Source: JAOPZW01 sp963788935
Lineage (GTDB): Bacteria; Actinomycetota; Thermoleophilia; Solirubrobacterales; Solirubrobacteraceae
DNA length: 64,000 nucleotides
Assembly (NCBI GenBank): GCA_963788935.1
Contig: CAWBIM010000003.1
Coordinates: 372,001 to 436,000 of the forward strand
Reading direction: 5' to 3'
In this document: piece after piece, positions 51,741 to 60,328 of the stretch
How the letters are laid out: every line of letters starts with the position of its first letter
Position numbering within the stretch: the first letter of the stretch is position 1
Position numbers and translations under genes: made by a program
The notes under the pieces: model-generated
The model's database searches: none
The model's input: the letters and a program-made list of their open reading frames with translations, nothing else
What the model was told of the DNA's origin: nothing

Positions 51741-51965
51741 TCAGTCGCCTCCGAGACGCTTGAGGATGACCGCCGCGACGATCCCGCCCGCGAACGCGGC
51801 GCCGACGAGGATCTCCGGGCGGTCGGGCGGGATCCCGAACGGCAGCGCGTTCGCCTCCTCCGCGGTCCCCGGCGGATGCGCGGGGGTCGAGCGGGTGACC
51901 GTCACCGTCGGCGTCGGCTGCGGCGTCGGGCCCGCGGTGGTCGGGCTGTGGCGCTGATCGCTCAT
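51741..51965 (-). CDS. small single-helix membrane protein
   Basis: A 74-residue hypothetical protein with a Thr/Pro-rich, disordered N-terminal half and one membrane helix near the C-terminus (EILVGAAFAGGIVAAVILKRL). No known family is recognised. ATG at 51965 overlaps the stop of the 44-residue gene upstream (ATGA), and its own stop touches the holin-family start, so it is translated in step with both. Confidence 0.75.
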   Translation of the reverse strand: MSDQRHSPTTAGPTPQPTPTVTVTRSTPAHPPGTAEEANALPFGIPPDRPEILVGAAFAGGIVAAVILKRLGGD

Positions 51966-52096
51966 TCGGGCGGATCCTCATCGAAGGCGCGGCGCCAGAT
52001 CATCGCCGCCACCTTCGCGGTCGCGACGGAGGCGAGCGCTCCGAGCCCGGCGAGCAGTCCGGACCACACCAGGCGCTTGACGACGTCGTTGTCCAT
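51962..52096 (-). CDS. 44-residue membrane microprotein (DUF4235-like)
   Basis: A very short gene: M-D-N-D-V-V-K-R-L-V-W-S-G-L-L then LAGLGALASVATAKVAAMI and WRRAFDEDPPE before the stop. It is one membrane helix with a tail like the inner half of DUF4235, a family that normally has about 80 residues and two helices. It overlaps the next gene by four bases and lies 14 bases after the TetR stop. The ATGA overlap and the family-like tail argue that it is real. Confidence 0.65.
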   Translation of the reverse strand: MDNDVVKRLVWSGLLAGLGALASVATAKVAAMIWRRAFDEDPPE

Positions 52097-52110
52097 GGCG
52101 GGCAGCCTAC

Positions 52111-52734
52111 TCAGGCGGTCGTCGGAAGGCGGTCCAGGCCGCCGCAGATGGTCTCGACGACGTAGTCCTTGGCCTGCTCGTACTCGGCCTCGCCCCGCGG
52201 CAGCACCTCGAAGATCCAGCCGGTCAGGACCTGCTCGATCGCACCGTAGAACGCCATCGCGGCGAACTGCGGCGTGACCGTCGCGCGGAACGTGCCGTCC
52301 GCCTGCGCGCGCTCCACGATCCCGGCGATCAGCTCGTAGGCCTCGCGGATCTTCGCCAGGTGCGTGCGGCCGAACGAGTTCGCCGCGCGCGTGACCTCGA
52401 CGATGATGACCTTCATCAACTCGGGGTCGTGGCGGTAGGAGTCGACGATGAACGACGTGATCGCGTAGAGCTTCTCGCGCGCGGCGATGTCCTGCTCGTC
52501 GAGCTCGCGGATCACCTCGAGCATCACGTTCCAGCGCTCGAGGAAGAGCGTGTCGAGCACCTCGTCCTTCGAGCGGAAGTAGTGGTAGACGAGGCCGTAG
52601 GCGACCTGCGCCTCGTCGGCGATGTCGGACACGCGGCAGCCGTTGAAGCCGCGGCGGGCGAACACGCGCACCGCGGCGTCGAGGATCAGGCGGCGCTTGT
52701 CGGCGGCCGCGGCCGGGCTGCGCGCGGTCGCCAT
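52111..52734 (-). CDS. TetR/AcrR family regulator
   Basis: A 207-residue TetR repressor. The N-terminal helix-turn-helix is at residues 14-60 (LDAAVRVFARRGFNGCRVSD and VAYGLVYHYFRSKDEVLD); the rest is a helical ligand domain close to FadR-type members (family with TetR_C_33-like ends). ATG at 52734 shares its base with the nitrilase stop (TGATG). A TTGAC-containing inverted repeat lies in front of the nitrilase-tetR operon at 53591-53610, so the protein probably represses its own operon. Ligand unknown; acyl-CoA is possible. Confidence 0.92.
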   Translation of the reverse strand: MATARSPAAAADKRRLILDAAVRVFARRGFNGCRVSDIADEAQVAYGLVYHYFRSKDEVLDTLFLERWNVMLEVIRELDEQDIAAREKLYAITSFIVDSYRHDPELMKVIIVEVTRAANSFGRTHLAKIREAYELIAGIVERAQADGTFRATVTPQFAAMAFYGAIEQVLTGWIFEVLPRGEAEYEQAKDYVVETICGGLDRLPTTA

Positions 52735-53567
52735 CAGGCGGGCGTCGCGGCGGCGGCGCGGCGGTAGGCCGACGGCCGGCGGTTGGCGAGCGACGGCAGG
52801 CGCCGGCGGATGCCGGCCTGGGCCTCGAGGTCGAGGTCCGCGGTGATGACGGCCTCCGTGTCCGGCGCGATCGCGAGCACGATCCCCCAGGGGTCGACGA
52901 TCATCGACCGCCCGCCCGAGCGGTGGCTCGGCGGGTGCTCGCCGATCTGGTTGGCGGCGATGACGAACGCCTGGTTCTCGATCGCACGGGCGCGGACGAG
53001 CGGCTCCCAGTGGTCGCGGGTCGTCGGCACGGTGAACGCCGCGGGGACCGTGAGGATCCGGGCGCCGTCGACCGCGAGCAGGCGGTAGAGCTCGGGGAAG
53101 CGCAGGTCGTAGCAGACGCTCAGCCCGATCTCGACGCCGTCGGCGGTCTCGGTCAGGACGGCCTCGTCGCCGGGGTCCTCGTTGTCGGACTCGCGGTACT
53201 GCACGCCGTCGACCTCGACGTCGAACATGTGGATCTTGCGGTAGGCCGCCTTGAGCGCGCCGTCGGGGCCGTAGTGCAGCGACGTGTTGCGCAGCTTCTC
53301 CTCGCCCTCGACGAACTCCGAGATCGAGCCCGCGACGAGGTCGATGCCGAGCTCGCCGGCGACGGTCGCCGCCCACGTGCTGGCCTCGCCCCCGAGCGGC
53401 TCGGCGGCGCGGCGGAACGCGTCCCCGTCGCCGAACGTCGTCCACTTCTCCGGAAGGACGACGAGGTCCGCGCCGTCGGCCGCGGCGCGGCGGACGAGGC
53501 GGTCGGCCTTCTCCAGGTTGGCGGCCTTGTCGGACTGGGCGTTGAGCTGGACGGCGGCGGCACGCAT
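52734..53567 (-). CDS. carbon-nitrogen hydrolase (nitrilase superfamily)
   Basis: A 277-residue nitrilase-superfamily amidase close to the Nit/omega-amidase group. The catalytic triad is complete: Glu-40 in VVLPEKW, Lys-111 in YRKIHMFD and Cys-152 in SVCYDLRFPEL. The ATG at 53567 is favoured because GGGAGA lies before it and the protein then starts with the family's MRAAAVQLN strand; an in-frame upstream ATG would add an Arg/Pro-rich leader. The nearby TetR protein and the operator-like repeat suggest that the enzyme is induced by its substrate. Confidence 0.93.
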   Translation of the reverse strand: MRAAAVQLNAQSDKAANLEKADRLVRRAAADGADLVVLPEKWTTFGDGDAFRRAAEPLGGEASTWAATVAGELGIDLVAGSISEFVEGEEKLRNTSLHYGPDGALKAAYRKIHMFDVEVDGVQYRESDNEDPGDEAVLTETADGVEIGLSVCYDLRFPELYRLLAVDGARILTVPAAFTVPTTRDHWEPLVRARAIENQAFVIAANQIGEHPPSHRSGGRSMIVDPWGIVLAIAPDTEAVITADLDLEAQAGIRRRLPSLANRRPSAYRRAAAATPA

Positions 53568-53590
53568 CGGGCGGTCTCCCTTCCCACGGG

Positions 53591-53610
53591 GATTGACTGA
53601 TGGGTCAATC
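53591..53610. promoter_or_regulatory. probable TetR operator between divergent genes
   Basis: GATTGAC (53591-53597) and its exact reverse complement GTCAATC (53604-53610) flank six bases, in the 50-base gap between the nitrilase-tetR operon and the DUF2804 gene. The half-site TTGAC matches operators of FadR-like TetR repressors. It lies close enough to block both promoters. Confidence 0.6.
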
Positions 53611-53617
53611 TGGGGCG

Positions 53618-54476
53618 ATGAGGATACCGGCGCCGGGCGACGCGCTCCCGCGCCGCGACACCGCCCCCGCGCGTCCGGACGACCCACCGACCGCGCCCGG
53701 CCGGCTGCCGCTCGTACGCGCGGGCCGGCCGCTCAAGCGCTGGCGCTACGTCGGCGTCTTCGGCGCGGACCTCCTGCTCTGCGCCGGCCGGGTGCGGGTC
53801 GCGGGCGTGCCGCAGGTGTTCTGGGCCGTGTGGGACCGCCGGGCGGGCGTCCTGCGCGAGCGCACGCGGGTCGGGCCGGCCGCGCTCGGCCGCGCGGTGC
53901 TGCTCGGCGACGGCACGCTGCGCGTCCGCGACCGTGGCGTGCGGATCGACCTCGCGCTCGCGCCCGCGGGCGACGTCGTCGAGGTGACGAGCCGTCACGG
54001 GGCGGCGCCGATCTGGACGCGCAAGCGCCCGGTGACCGCCCGCGGCACGGTCGTCCTCGACGGGCGGACACAGACCCTCGACGCGCCCGGCCTCGTCGAC
54101 GACTCCGCCGGCTGGCACGCCCGGCGCACGGCGTGGGACTGGTGCGCGGGCGCCGGCCGCGACCCCGACGGCCGCCGGCTGGTGTGGAACCTCGTCGCCG
54201 GGATCCACGACGCGCCGGTCCGACAGCGAGCGCACGGTCTGGGTCGACGGGGTCGCCCAGGAGGCCGGGCCGGTGCGCTTCAGCGCCGCGCTGGACGGCG
54301 TCGGCGGGCTGCGCTTCGACGCCGAGGCCGAGCGCGCGCGCCACGACCGCGTCCTGTTCGGCCTGCTCGAGAGCGAATACCGCCAGCCGTTCGGCCGCTT
54401 CTCGGGCGAGCTGCCCGGCGGCATCGCCGTCGTCGAGGGCCAGGGCGTCATGGAACGCCATCGCGCGCACTGGTGA
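53618..54476 (+). CDS. DUF2804 family protein (one frameshift)
   Basis: A 285-residue protein of the DUF2804 type, whose function is unknown; the fold is thought to be related to lipocalin-like or hydroxyneurosporene synthase-type beta-barrels. Recognisable parts are the start RPLKRWRYVGVFGADLLLCAG, the block DDSAGWHARRTAWDWCAGAG and the end FGRFSGELPGGIAVVEGQGV. An extra G near 54220 (CCGGTCC for CCGTCC) breaks the frame and, when removed, joins NLVAGIHDAP to SDSERTVWVDGV. ATG at 53618 is preferred to 53600. It is divergent from the nitrilase gene and may share the TetR operator. Confidence 0.82.
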
Positions 54477-54534
54477 GCGGCGCAGCGGGTAGGCAGCAGG
54501 CAGAGGCCCGCCGCACGAGAGAGGGAGGACGTCC

Positions 54535-55992
54535 ATGGCCACCCAGATGGCCGCGCTGCGCAACCTGACGCAGTACCGGCTCGGGTTCCGGATCGCCGTC
54601 GCCGCCGCGACGATCGGCGTCATCTACGGCTACGACCTCGGCAACATCTCCGGGGCGCTGCTCTTCATCACGAAGGACTTCGACCTCTCGACGAAGCAGA
54701 CCGAGTGGGTCGCGACGATCGTCGTGGCCGGGTCGATCGTCGGCGCCCTCGTCGCCAGCCGCCTCGCCAACGCGATCGGGCGCAAGCCGACGATGGTCAT
54801 CGTTGCGCTGACCTACGCGATGTTCGCCGTCCTGAGCGGCCTCGCGACGAGCCTCGTCTGGCTCGACGTCGCGCGCTTCTTCCTCGGCGTCACGATCGGC
54901 CTGTCGGTCGTCACCGCGCCGATCTTCGTGGCCGAGTCGTCGCCCGCCGCCGTTCGCGGCGGCCTGATCGTCATGTACCAGGTGGCGACCGTCAGCGGGA
55001 TCGTCATCGCCTACTTCGTCGACTACGCGCTCGCGGGCGCCGAGGCGTGGCGGGCGATGCTCATGCTCTCGGCGATCCCGTCGCTCGCGGTGCTCGCCGT
55101 CCTGGCGCGCCTGCCCGACACGCCGCGCTGGTACCTGATGAAGGGGCGCCGCGACGAGGCGCGCGAGACGCTCGCCCTCACCGACCCGGACGCCGACACC
55201 GAGCGCGAGCTCGACGAGATCGAGGACGACCTGCGCCGCGAGCGGGGCGGGTCGGTCGCCGAGATGCTCCGCGCCCCGTACCGCCGGGCGACGCTGTTCG
55301 TCATCGGCCTGGGCTTCCTCATCCAGATCACCGGCATCAACGCCGTGGTCTTCTACAGCCCGCTGATCTTCAAGGACATGGGGTTCAGCGGGAACGCGGC
55401 GCTGCTGCTGCTCCCCGCGATCGTCCAGGTCGGCTCGCTCGTCGCGACGGTGGCCTCGCTGGCGCTCGTCGACCGCCTGGGCCGCCGCCCGACGCTGCTG
55501 GCGGGCATCGGCGCGATGGTCGCGTCCACCGTGCTGCTGACGGTCGTGTTCGCCGTCGGCGACCTCAGCGGCGCCGCCGGGTGGTTCGGGTTCGCCGGGA
55601 TCTTCGTCTTCACCGCGGGCTTCAACTTCGGCTTCGGCTCGCTCGTGTGGGTCTACGCGTCCGAGAGCTTCCCGGCGCGGCTGCGCACCACCGGGGCCTC
55701 GGCGATGCTCACGGCCGACCTCGTCGCGAACCTGATCATCGGCCTGTACTTCCTGAGCGCGCTCGAGTCGCTCGGCGGGACGGCGACCTTCGCGATGTTC
55801 GCGGCGCTCGCCGTGATCTCGTTCGGTTTCGTCTGGTGGCTCGCGCCGGAGACGAAGGGCCGGCCGCTCGAGGCGATCCGCGCGTACTGGGAGAACGGCG
55901 GGCGCTGGCCGGCGGAGGCCGAGAGCGCGACGGCGGCGCCGGACGGCGCGCGCTTCACCCGCGCGGGCGAACGCGCGCGAGCGCCACGGTGA
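54535..55992 (+). CDS. MFS sugar transporter (sugar porter family)
   Basis: A 485-residue sugar/proton symporter of the XylE/GalP type with 12 membrane helices. Sugar-porter marks are GYDLGNISGALLFI in helix 1, RLANAIGRKPT, the PDTPRWYL turn before the central loop, QITGINAVVFYSP in helix 7, VDRLGRRPTLLAG and APETKGRPLEAI at the end. GGGAGG lies before the ATG. It begins the amino-sugar operon with SIS, ROK and NagA genes downstream, so GlcNAc or a related amino sugar is the likely cargo. Confidence 0.92.
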   Translation: MATQMAALRNLTQYRLGFRIAVAAATIGVIYGYDLGNISGALLFITKDFDLSTKQTEWVATIVVAGSIVGALVASRLANAIGRKPTMVIVALTYAMFAVLSGLATSLVWLDVARFFLGVTIGLSVVTAPIFVAESSPAAVRGGLIVMYQVATVSGIVIAYFVDYALAGAEAWRAMLMLSAIPSLAVLAVLARLPDTPRWYLMKGRRDEARETLALTDPDADTERELDEIEDDLRRERGGSVAEMLRAPYRRATLFVIGLGFLIQITGINAVVFYSPLIFKDMGFSGNAALLLLPAIVQVGSLVATVASLALVDRLGRRPTLLAGIGAMVASTVLLTVVFAVGDLSGAAGWFGFAGIFVFTAGFNFGFGSLVWVYASESFPARLRTTGASAMLTADLVANLIIGLYFLSALESLGGTATFAMFAALAVISFGFVWWLAPETKGRPLEAIRAYWENGGRWPAEAESATAAPDGARFTRAGERARAPR

Positions 55993-55993
55993 C

Positions 55994-55999
55994 TAGATT
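55994..55999 (+). promoter_or_regulatory. internal -10 element TAGATT before the SIS gene (leaderless)
   Basis: TAGATT begins two bases after the transporter stop and ends six bases before the GTG at 56006, so the enzyme genes may be read without the transporter. Confidence 0.45.
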
Positions 56000-56005
56000 G
56001 GGGTC

Positions 56006-56875
56006 GTGTCCTTCGTCGAGGAGGAGATCGCCTCCCAGCCGGCCTGCTGGCGTCGCGCCGCCGCGCTGGCCACCCGCCTCTCCACCGCACTGCCCGCCCG
56101 CGGCCGGCGCGTCGCGCTGGTCGGGTGCGGCACGTCGCTGTTCATCGCCCAGTCGATCGCCGCGCTGCGCGAGGCCGCCGGCCACGGCGAGACCGACGCG
56201 TTCGCCGCCTCCGAGGTGCCGCCGGGCCGCCGCTACGACGTCGTGATGACGCTGTCGCGCTCGGGCACGACGAGCGAGGTGCTCGCCGCCGCCGAGGCGT
56301 TCGTCGAGTCGCCGACCGTGGCGATCACGGCCGTCGGCAGCGCCCCGCTCGCCGCGCGGACCGACCGGGCCATCGTCCTCGACTTCGTCGACGAGCACTC
56401 GCTCGTGCAGACCCGCTTCGCGACGACCGTGCTCGCCCTCATGCGCGCGCACATCGGCCAGTCGCTCGAGCTCGCCGCGGCCGACGCGGAGGACGCGCTC
56501 GAGGCGCCGCTGCCCGATCCGCCCGCGGGCTCGATCGTCTTCCTGGGCACGGGCTGGCGCGTCGGCCTCGCGCGCGAGGCGGCGCTCAAGGTGCGCGAGG
56601 CCGCGGCCCTTCCGACCGAGGCCCATCCCGCGCTCGAGTTCCGCCACGGGCCGATCAGCGCCGCGGACCGGTCGACGCTCGTCTGGGCGCTCGGGCCGAT
56701 CCCCTCGGCGCTCGCGGCCGACATCGAGCGCACCGGCGCGACGCTCGAGCGCGCGAGCCGTGACCCGCTGGCCGAGCTCGTGCGCGTCCAGCGCTTCGCC
56801 GTCCGCGCCGCGATCGCGGCCGGCCGCGACCCGGACGACCCGCCGCACATCTCGCGGTCCGTGGTCGCTCCGTGA
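56006..56875 (+). CDS. SIS domain protein, likely amino-sugar phosphate deaminase/isomerase
   Basis: A 289-residue protein with two SIS domains, as in the isomerase half of GlmS and in AgaS/NagB-II. SIS 1 has RVALVGCGTSLFIAQSIA and LSRSGTTSEVLAA, the Ser/Thr loop that binds sugar phosphates; SIS 2 has VFLGTGWRVGLAREAALKVREAA and ALEFRHGPIS. In Shewanella and others, a SIS-type NagB-II replaces NagB and converts glucosamine-6-phosphate to fructose-6-phosphate. With NagA and a ROK kinase in the same operon, that role fits here. The GTG has TAGATT upstream, and the stop overlaps the ROK start. Confidence 0.88.
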   Translation: MSFVEEEIASQPACWRRAAALATRLSTALPARGRRVALVGCGTSLFIAQSIAALREAAGHGETDAFAASEVPPGRRYDVVMTLSRSGTTSEVLAAAEAFVESPTVAITAVGSAPLAARTDRAIVLDFVDEHSLVQTRFATTVLALMRAHIGQSLELAAADAEDALEAPLPDPPAGSIVFLGTGWRVGLAREAALKVREAAALPTEAHPALEFRHGPISAADRSTLVWALGPIPSALAADIERTGATLERASRDPLAELVRVQRFAVRAAIAAGRDPDDPPHISRSVVAP

Positions 56876-57817
56876 CAGACGCCGCCTGCGTCGTCGCGAT
56901 CGACGTCGGCGGCACGACGCTCAAGGGCGGGCTGTGCGACGCGGAGGGGACGCTCGTCGACCGCGACCGGCGGCCGACGCCGGCCACGGACACGGTGGCG
57001 CTCGTCGCGGCGATCGTCGCGCTCGCGGAGGACCTCGCCGCCGAGGGCCGCGCGCGGTTCGGCGCGGACGGCGTCGGGGGCGTGGGCCTCGCGGTGCCGG
57101 GCTTCGTCGACGAGGCCCGCGGGGTCGCGCTGCGCGCCGTGAACCTCCCCTGGCGCGACCTGGCCCTCGCCGATGCGGTCGCCGACGGGGCGGGCCTGCC
57201 CGTCACGCTCGGCCACGACGTCCGTGCCGCCGCGGCCGCCGAGGCGCGGCTGGGCGCGGGGCGCGGCGCGGGCGACCTCCTGTTCGTCGCGATCGGGACC
57301 GGGATCGGCGCGGCGATCGTCGCCGGCGGCCGGCCGTACCGCGGCGCCCATGGCCGGGCGGGCGAGCTCGGGCACACCGTGGTCGAGCCGGACGGGCCGC
57401 CGTGCGCGTGCGGCGCGGCCGGGTGCGTCGAGGCGATCGCGTCGGCGGCCGCGATCGAGCGGGCCTACGCAGCCGCGGGCGCCGCCGACGGCGCGTCGGC
57501 GCGCGAGGTCGCGGCGCTCGCCGCCGCCCACGACCCGGCCGCCCGCGCCGTCTGGGACCGGGCGGTCGCCGCGCTCGGCGCCGGGCTCGCGGCGGCGGTC
57601 GCCCTGCTCGATCCCAGCGCTCGTCGTCGTCGGCGGTGGCCTCGCGGACGCGGGCGCCCAGCTGCTCGATCCGCTCGCGGCCGACCTCGCCGCGCGCGTC
57701 GTGCTCGGCCCGGCCCCGCCGGTCGTGCGCGCCGAGCTCGGCCCCGACGCCGGCTGCCGCGGCGCCGCCCTGCTCGCCTGGGACGCGCTCGGCGACCGCG
57801 CTGCCGCGCCCGAATGA
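56872..57817 (+). CDS. ROK family sugar kinase (one frameshift)
   Basis: A 314-residue ROK kinase, which should phosphorylate N-acetylglucosamine or a related sugar at C6. The ATP motif is IDVGGTTLKGG, the catalytic Asp is in LGHDVRAAA, and the zinc-binding ROK motif is complete: GHTVVEPDGPPCACGAAGCVE (one His and three Cys), given here with its flanks in part. One extra A at 57616 shifts the frame; without it ALLDP runs on into ALVVVGGGLADAGAQLLDP. The GTG overlaps the SIS stop by four bases (GTGA). It is the second catabolic enzyme of the operon. Confidence 0.88.
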
Positions 57818-57850
57818 GGCTCCGCCCACCGCCGGTGCGCCCGGACCGGC

Positions 57851-59071
57851 ATGATGGCGGTCTCCGCCATGTCGTCGCCACCCGACGAGGTCGTGCTCTG
57901 CGCCGAGACCCTCTTCACCCCGGTGGAGCGGCTGGCCGACGGCTGGGTGCACGTCCGCGGGGCGCGCATCGAGGGCGTCGGGTCGGGCCGCGTGCCGGAC
58001 CTCGGCGCGCCGGTGGTGCGCCTGCCCGCCGGGACGACGATCGCGCCCGGGTTCATCGACCTCCACGTCCACGGCGGCGGCGGCGCGCAGGTCGGCCCGG
58101 ACCCGCACGCGGTGCACGAGGTCGCCGCGTTCCACGCCCGCCACGGCACGACCGGGCTGCTCGCGACGACCGTGCCCGGGCCCGCGGAGACGCTCCTCGA
58201 CACGGTGCGCGCCGTCTCCGCGGTCGCCCGCCGGCCCGGCCCCGAGGCCGCGCGCGTGCTCGGCTGCCACCTCGAGGGCCCGTTCCTCAGCCCGGAGCGG
58301 CCCGGCGCGCTCGACGTCCGCCACCTCCGCCCGCCGGACCGCGACGAGCTGATCCGCCTGCTCGACGCCGGCGCCGGCAGCGTCCAGATGGTCGTCGTCG
58401 CCCCGGAGCTGCCCGGCGCGCTCGAGCTGATCGCCGAGGCGGCCGACGAGGGCGTCGTCGTCTCCATCGGCCACACCGACGCCACCTACGACGAGGCGAT
58501 GGCGGGCTTCCACCGCGGCGCGCGAGCCGCGACCCATCTGTTCAACGGGATGCGCCCGCTCCATCACCGCGAGCCGGGGCCGGCGGGCGCGGCCCTGTCC
58601 GAGCCGCGCGTCACGGCCGAGATCATCGCCGACGGCATCCACGTCCACCCGGCGATCCTGCGCCTGGCCCACGCGGCGAAGGGCCCGGGCCGCCTCGCGC
58701 TCGTCACCGACGCGATGCAGGCCACGGGCCTGGCCGACGGCGAGTACCGCCTCGGCGACCAGACCGTGACCGTGACGGCGGGCGCCGCGCGCATCCCCAG
58801 CGGATCGCTCGCCGGCAGCACGCTGACGATGGACCGCGCCGTCCGGGCGTGCGTCGAGACCGGGATCCCGCTCCCCGACGCACTGCAGATGGCGACCGCG
58901 ACGCCCGCGGCGCTGCTCGGGATCGGCGAGGTGACGGGCCGGATCGCGCCCGGCGCCGATGCGGACCTCGTCGTCCTCGACGAGACGCTCGCGGCCGTGG
59001 GGACGATGGTCGGCGGGCGCTGGGCGCACCGCGACGCGATCCTCGGGCCCGCCGCGGCCGCCGCGCGCTGA
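57851..59071 (+). CDS. nagA: N-acetylglucosamine-6-phosphate deacetylase
   Basis: A 406-residue NagA, which removes the acetyl group from GlcNAc-6-phosphate. The metal site is seen in FIDLHVHGGGG, CHLEGPFLSP, VSIGHTDATYDEA, ATHLFNGMRPLHHR and ALVTDAMQA with the catalytic Asp. The length is usual. ATG codons at 57851, 57854 and 57869 all fit; none has a good ribosome site, so the true start may be 57869. It is 33 bases after the ROK stop and ends the operon. The operon as a whole would take up, phosphorylate, deacetylate and deaminate an amino sugar. Confidence 0.92.
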   Translation: MMAVSAMSSPPDEVVLCAETLFTPVERLADGWVHVRGARIEGVGSGRVPDLGAPVVRLPAGTTIAPGFIDLHVHGGGGAQVGPDPHAVHEVAAFHARHGTTGLLATTVPGPAETLLDTVRAVSAVARRPGPEAARVLGCHLEGPFLSPERPGALDVRHLRPPDRDELIRLLDAGAGSVQMVVVAPELPGALELIAEAADEGVVVSIGHTDATYDEAMAGFHRGARAATHLFNGMRPLHHREPGPAGAALSEPRVTAEIIADGIHVHPAILRLAHAAKGPGRLALVTDAMQATGLADGEYRLGDQTVTVTAGAARIPSGSLAGSTLTMDRAVRACVETGIPLPDALQMATATPAALLGIGEVTGRIAPGADADLVVLDETLAAVGTMVGGRWAHRDAILGPAAAAAR

Positions 59072-59098
59072 GCGTTCCGTCGCGCCGCGCCGCGCGCC

Positions 59099-60328
59099 TC
59101 AGGCGCGGAACGAGCCGCGTACGCCGTCGCCCGCCCCGGCGACCGCGCCCGCCTCGAACAGCGCGCGGATCTCCTCGCTGCCGTACCCGAGCTCGAGCAG
59201 CACCTCCTCGGTGTGCTCGCCCAGCGACGGGCCGGGGCGGCGGCCGGGCTCGCCGGGCGTGCGCGACAGCTTCACCGGCACGCCGAGCTGGCGCACCGGC
59301 GCCGCGGCCCCGGGCTGGTCGAGCTCGACGACCATCCCGCGGGCGGCCGCATGATCGGACGCGAGGACCTGGTCGAGGTCGAGGACGGGCTCCAGGCAGC
59401 AGTCGTGCTCGGCGGCGAAGGCGGCCCACTCGTCGCGGGTCCGCGCCGCGACCACCGCCTCGACCGCGCGGTGCGTGTCCGAGCCCGGCGGGTCGAACTG
59501 GCCGCCGACGAGGTCCTCGCGGCCGACGCCGTGGCAGAACGCCGCCCAGAACTTCGGCTCGAGCGCGCCGATCGTGATCCACCCGTCGGCGCAGCGGTAC
59601 GGGCGGTAGCAGGCGAGCGCGCCGCCGAGCTCGAGGCCGCCGCGGCGCGGGACGACGCCCTCGGCGAGGAAGCGGGCCGCCACCATCGCGAGCCACGACA
59701 GCGTGCCGTCGGTCATCGAGATGTCGACGAGCTGGCCCTCGCCGCTGCGGTCGCGCTCACGCAGCGCGGCGAGGATGCCGAACGCGGCCATCAGCGCGCC
59801 GCCGCCGAGGTCGGCGATCTGGCCCGCGGGCTGGACCGGCGCGCCGTCCGCGTCGCCGGTGAGGCCGAGCAGCCCGGCGAGCGCGAGGTAGTTGAGGTCG
59901 TGGCCCGAGCGGTCGCGCAGCGGCGAGTCCTGGCCGTAGCCCGAGATCGCGCAGTAGACGATGGCGGGATTGACCTCCCGCAGCGCCGCGTAGCCGCAGC
60001 CCAGGCGGTCCAGGACGCCGGGGCGGAAGGACTCGAGCACGACGTCCGACGAACGAACGAGCGCGAACAGCACCTCGCGGCCGCGCGCGTCCTTCAGGTT
60101 CACCCGCACCGAGCGCTTGTTGCGGTTGAGCGCGAGGAACATCGCCGACGCCGCGCTGTCCTCCACGCCCTCGACCATCGGCGGCGACCAGCGCAGGTAG
60201 TCGCCCATCGCGGTGTCCTCGACCTTGAGGACGTCCGCACCGAAGTCGGCGAGCAACAGCGAGCAGAACGGGCCGGGCAGCAGGCGGCTGAGGTCGAGGA
60301 CGCGGACGCCCTCGAGCGGGAGGCTCAT
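59099..60328 (-). CDS. CaiB/BaiF CoA-transferase family protein, AMACR-like
   Basis: A 409-residue member of the class III CoA-transferase family. The line SGHDLNYLALAGLLGL is the alpha-methylacyl-CoA racemase signature, so racemisation of a branched acyl-CoA is more likely than CoA transfer. The start LEGVRVLDLSRLLPGPFCSLLLADFGADVLKVE and LNRNKRSVRVNLKD are family landmarks. ATG at 60328 overlaps the stop of the BKACE gene by four bases (ATGA), so both are made together. Confidence 0.9.
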   Translation of the reverse strand: MSLPLEGVRVLDLSRLLPGPFCSLLLADFGADVLKVEDTAMGDYLRWSPPMVEGVEDSAASAMFLALNRNKRSVRVNLKDARGREVLFALVRSSDVVLESFRPGVLDRLGCGYAALREVNPAIVYCAISGYGQDSPLRDRSGHDLNYLALAGLLGLTGDADGAPVQPAGQIADLGGGALMAAFGILAALRERDRSGEGQLVDISMTDGTLSWLAMVAARFLAEGVVPRRGGLELGGALACYRPYRCADGWITIGALEPKFWAAFCHGVGREDLVGGQFDPPGSDTHRAVEAVVAARTRDEWAAFAAEHDCCLEPVLDLDQVLASDHAAARGMVVELDQPGAAAPVRQLGVPVKLSRTPGEPGRRPGPSLGEHTEEVLLELGYGSEEIRALFEAGAVAGAGDGVRGSFRA

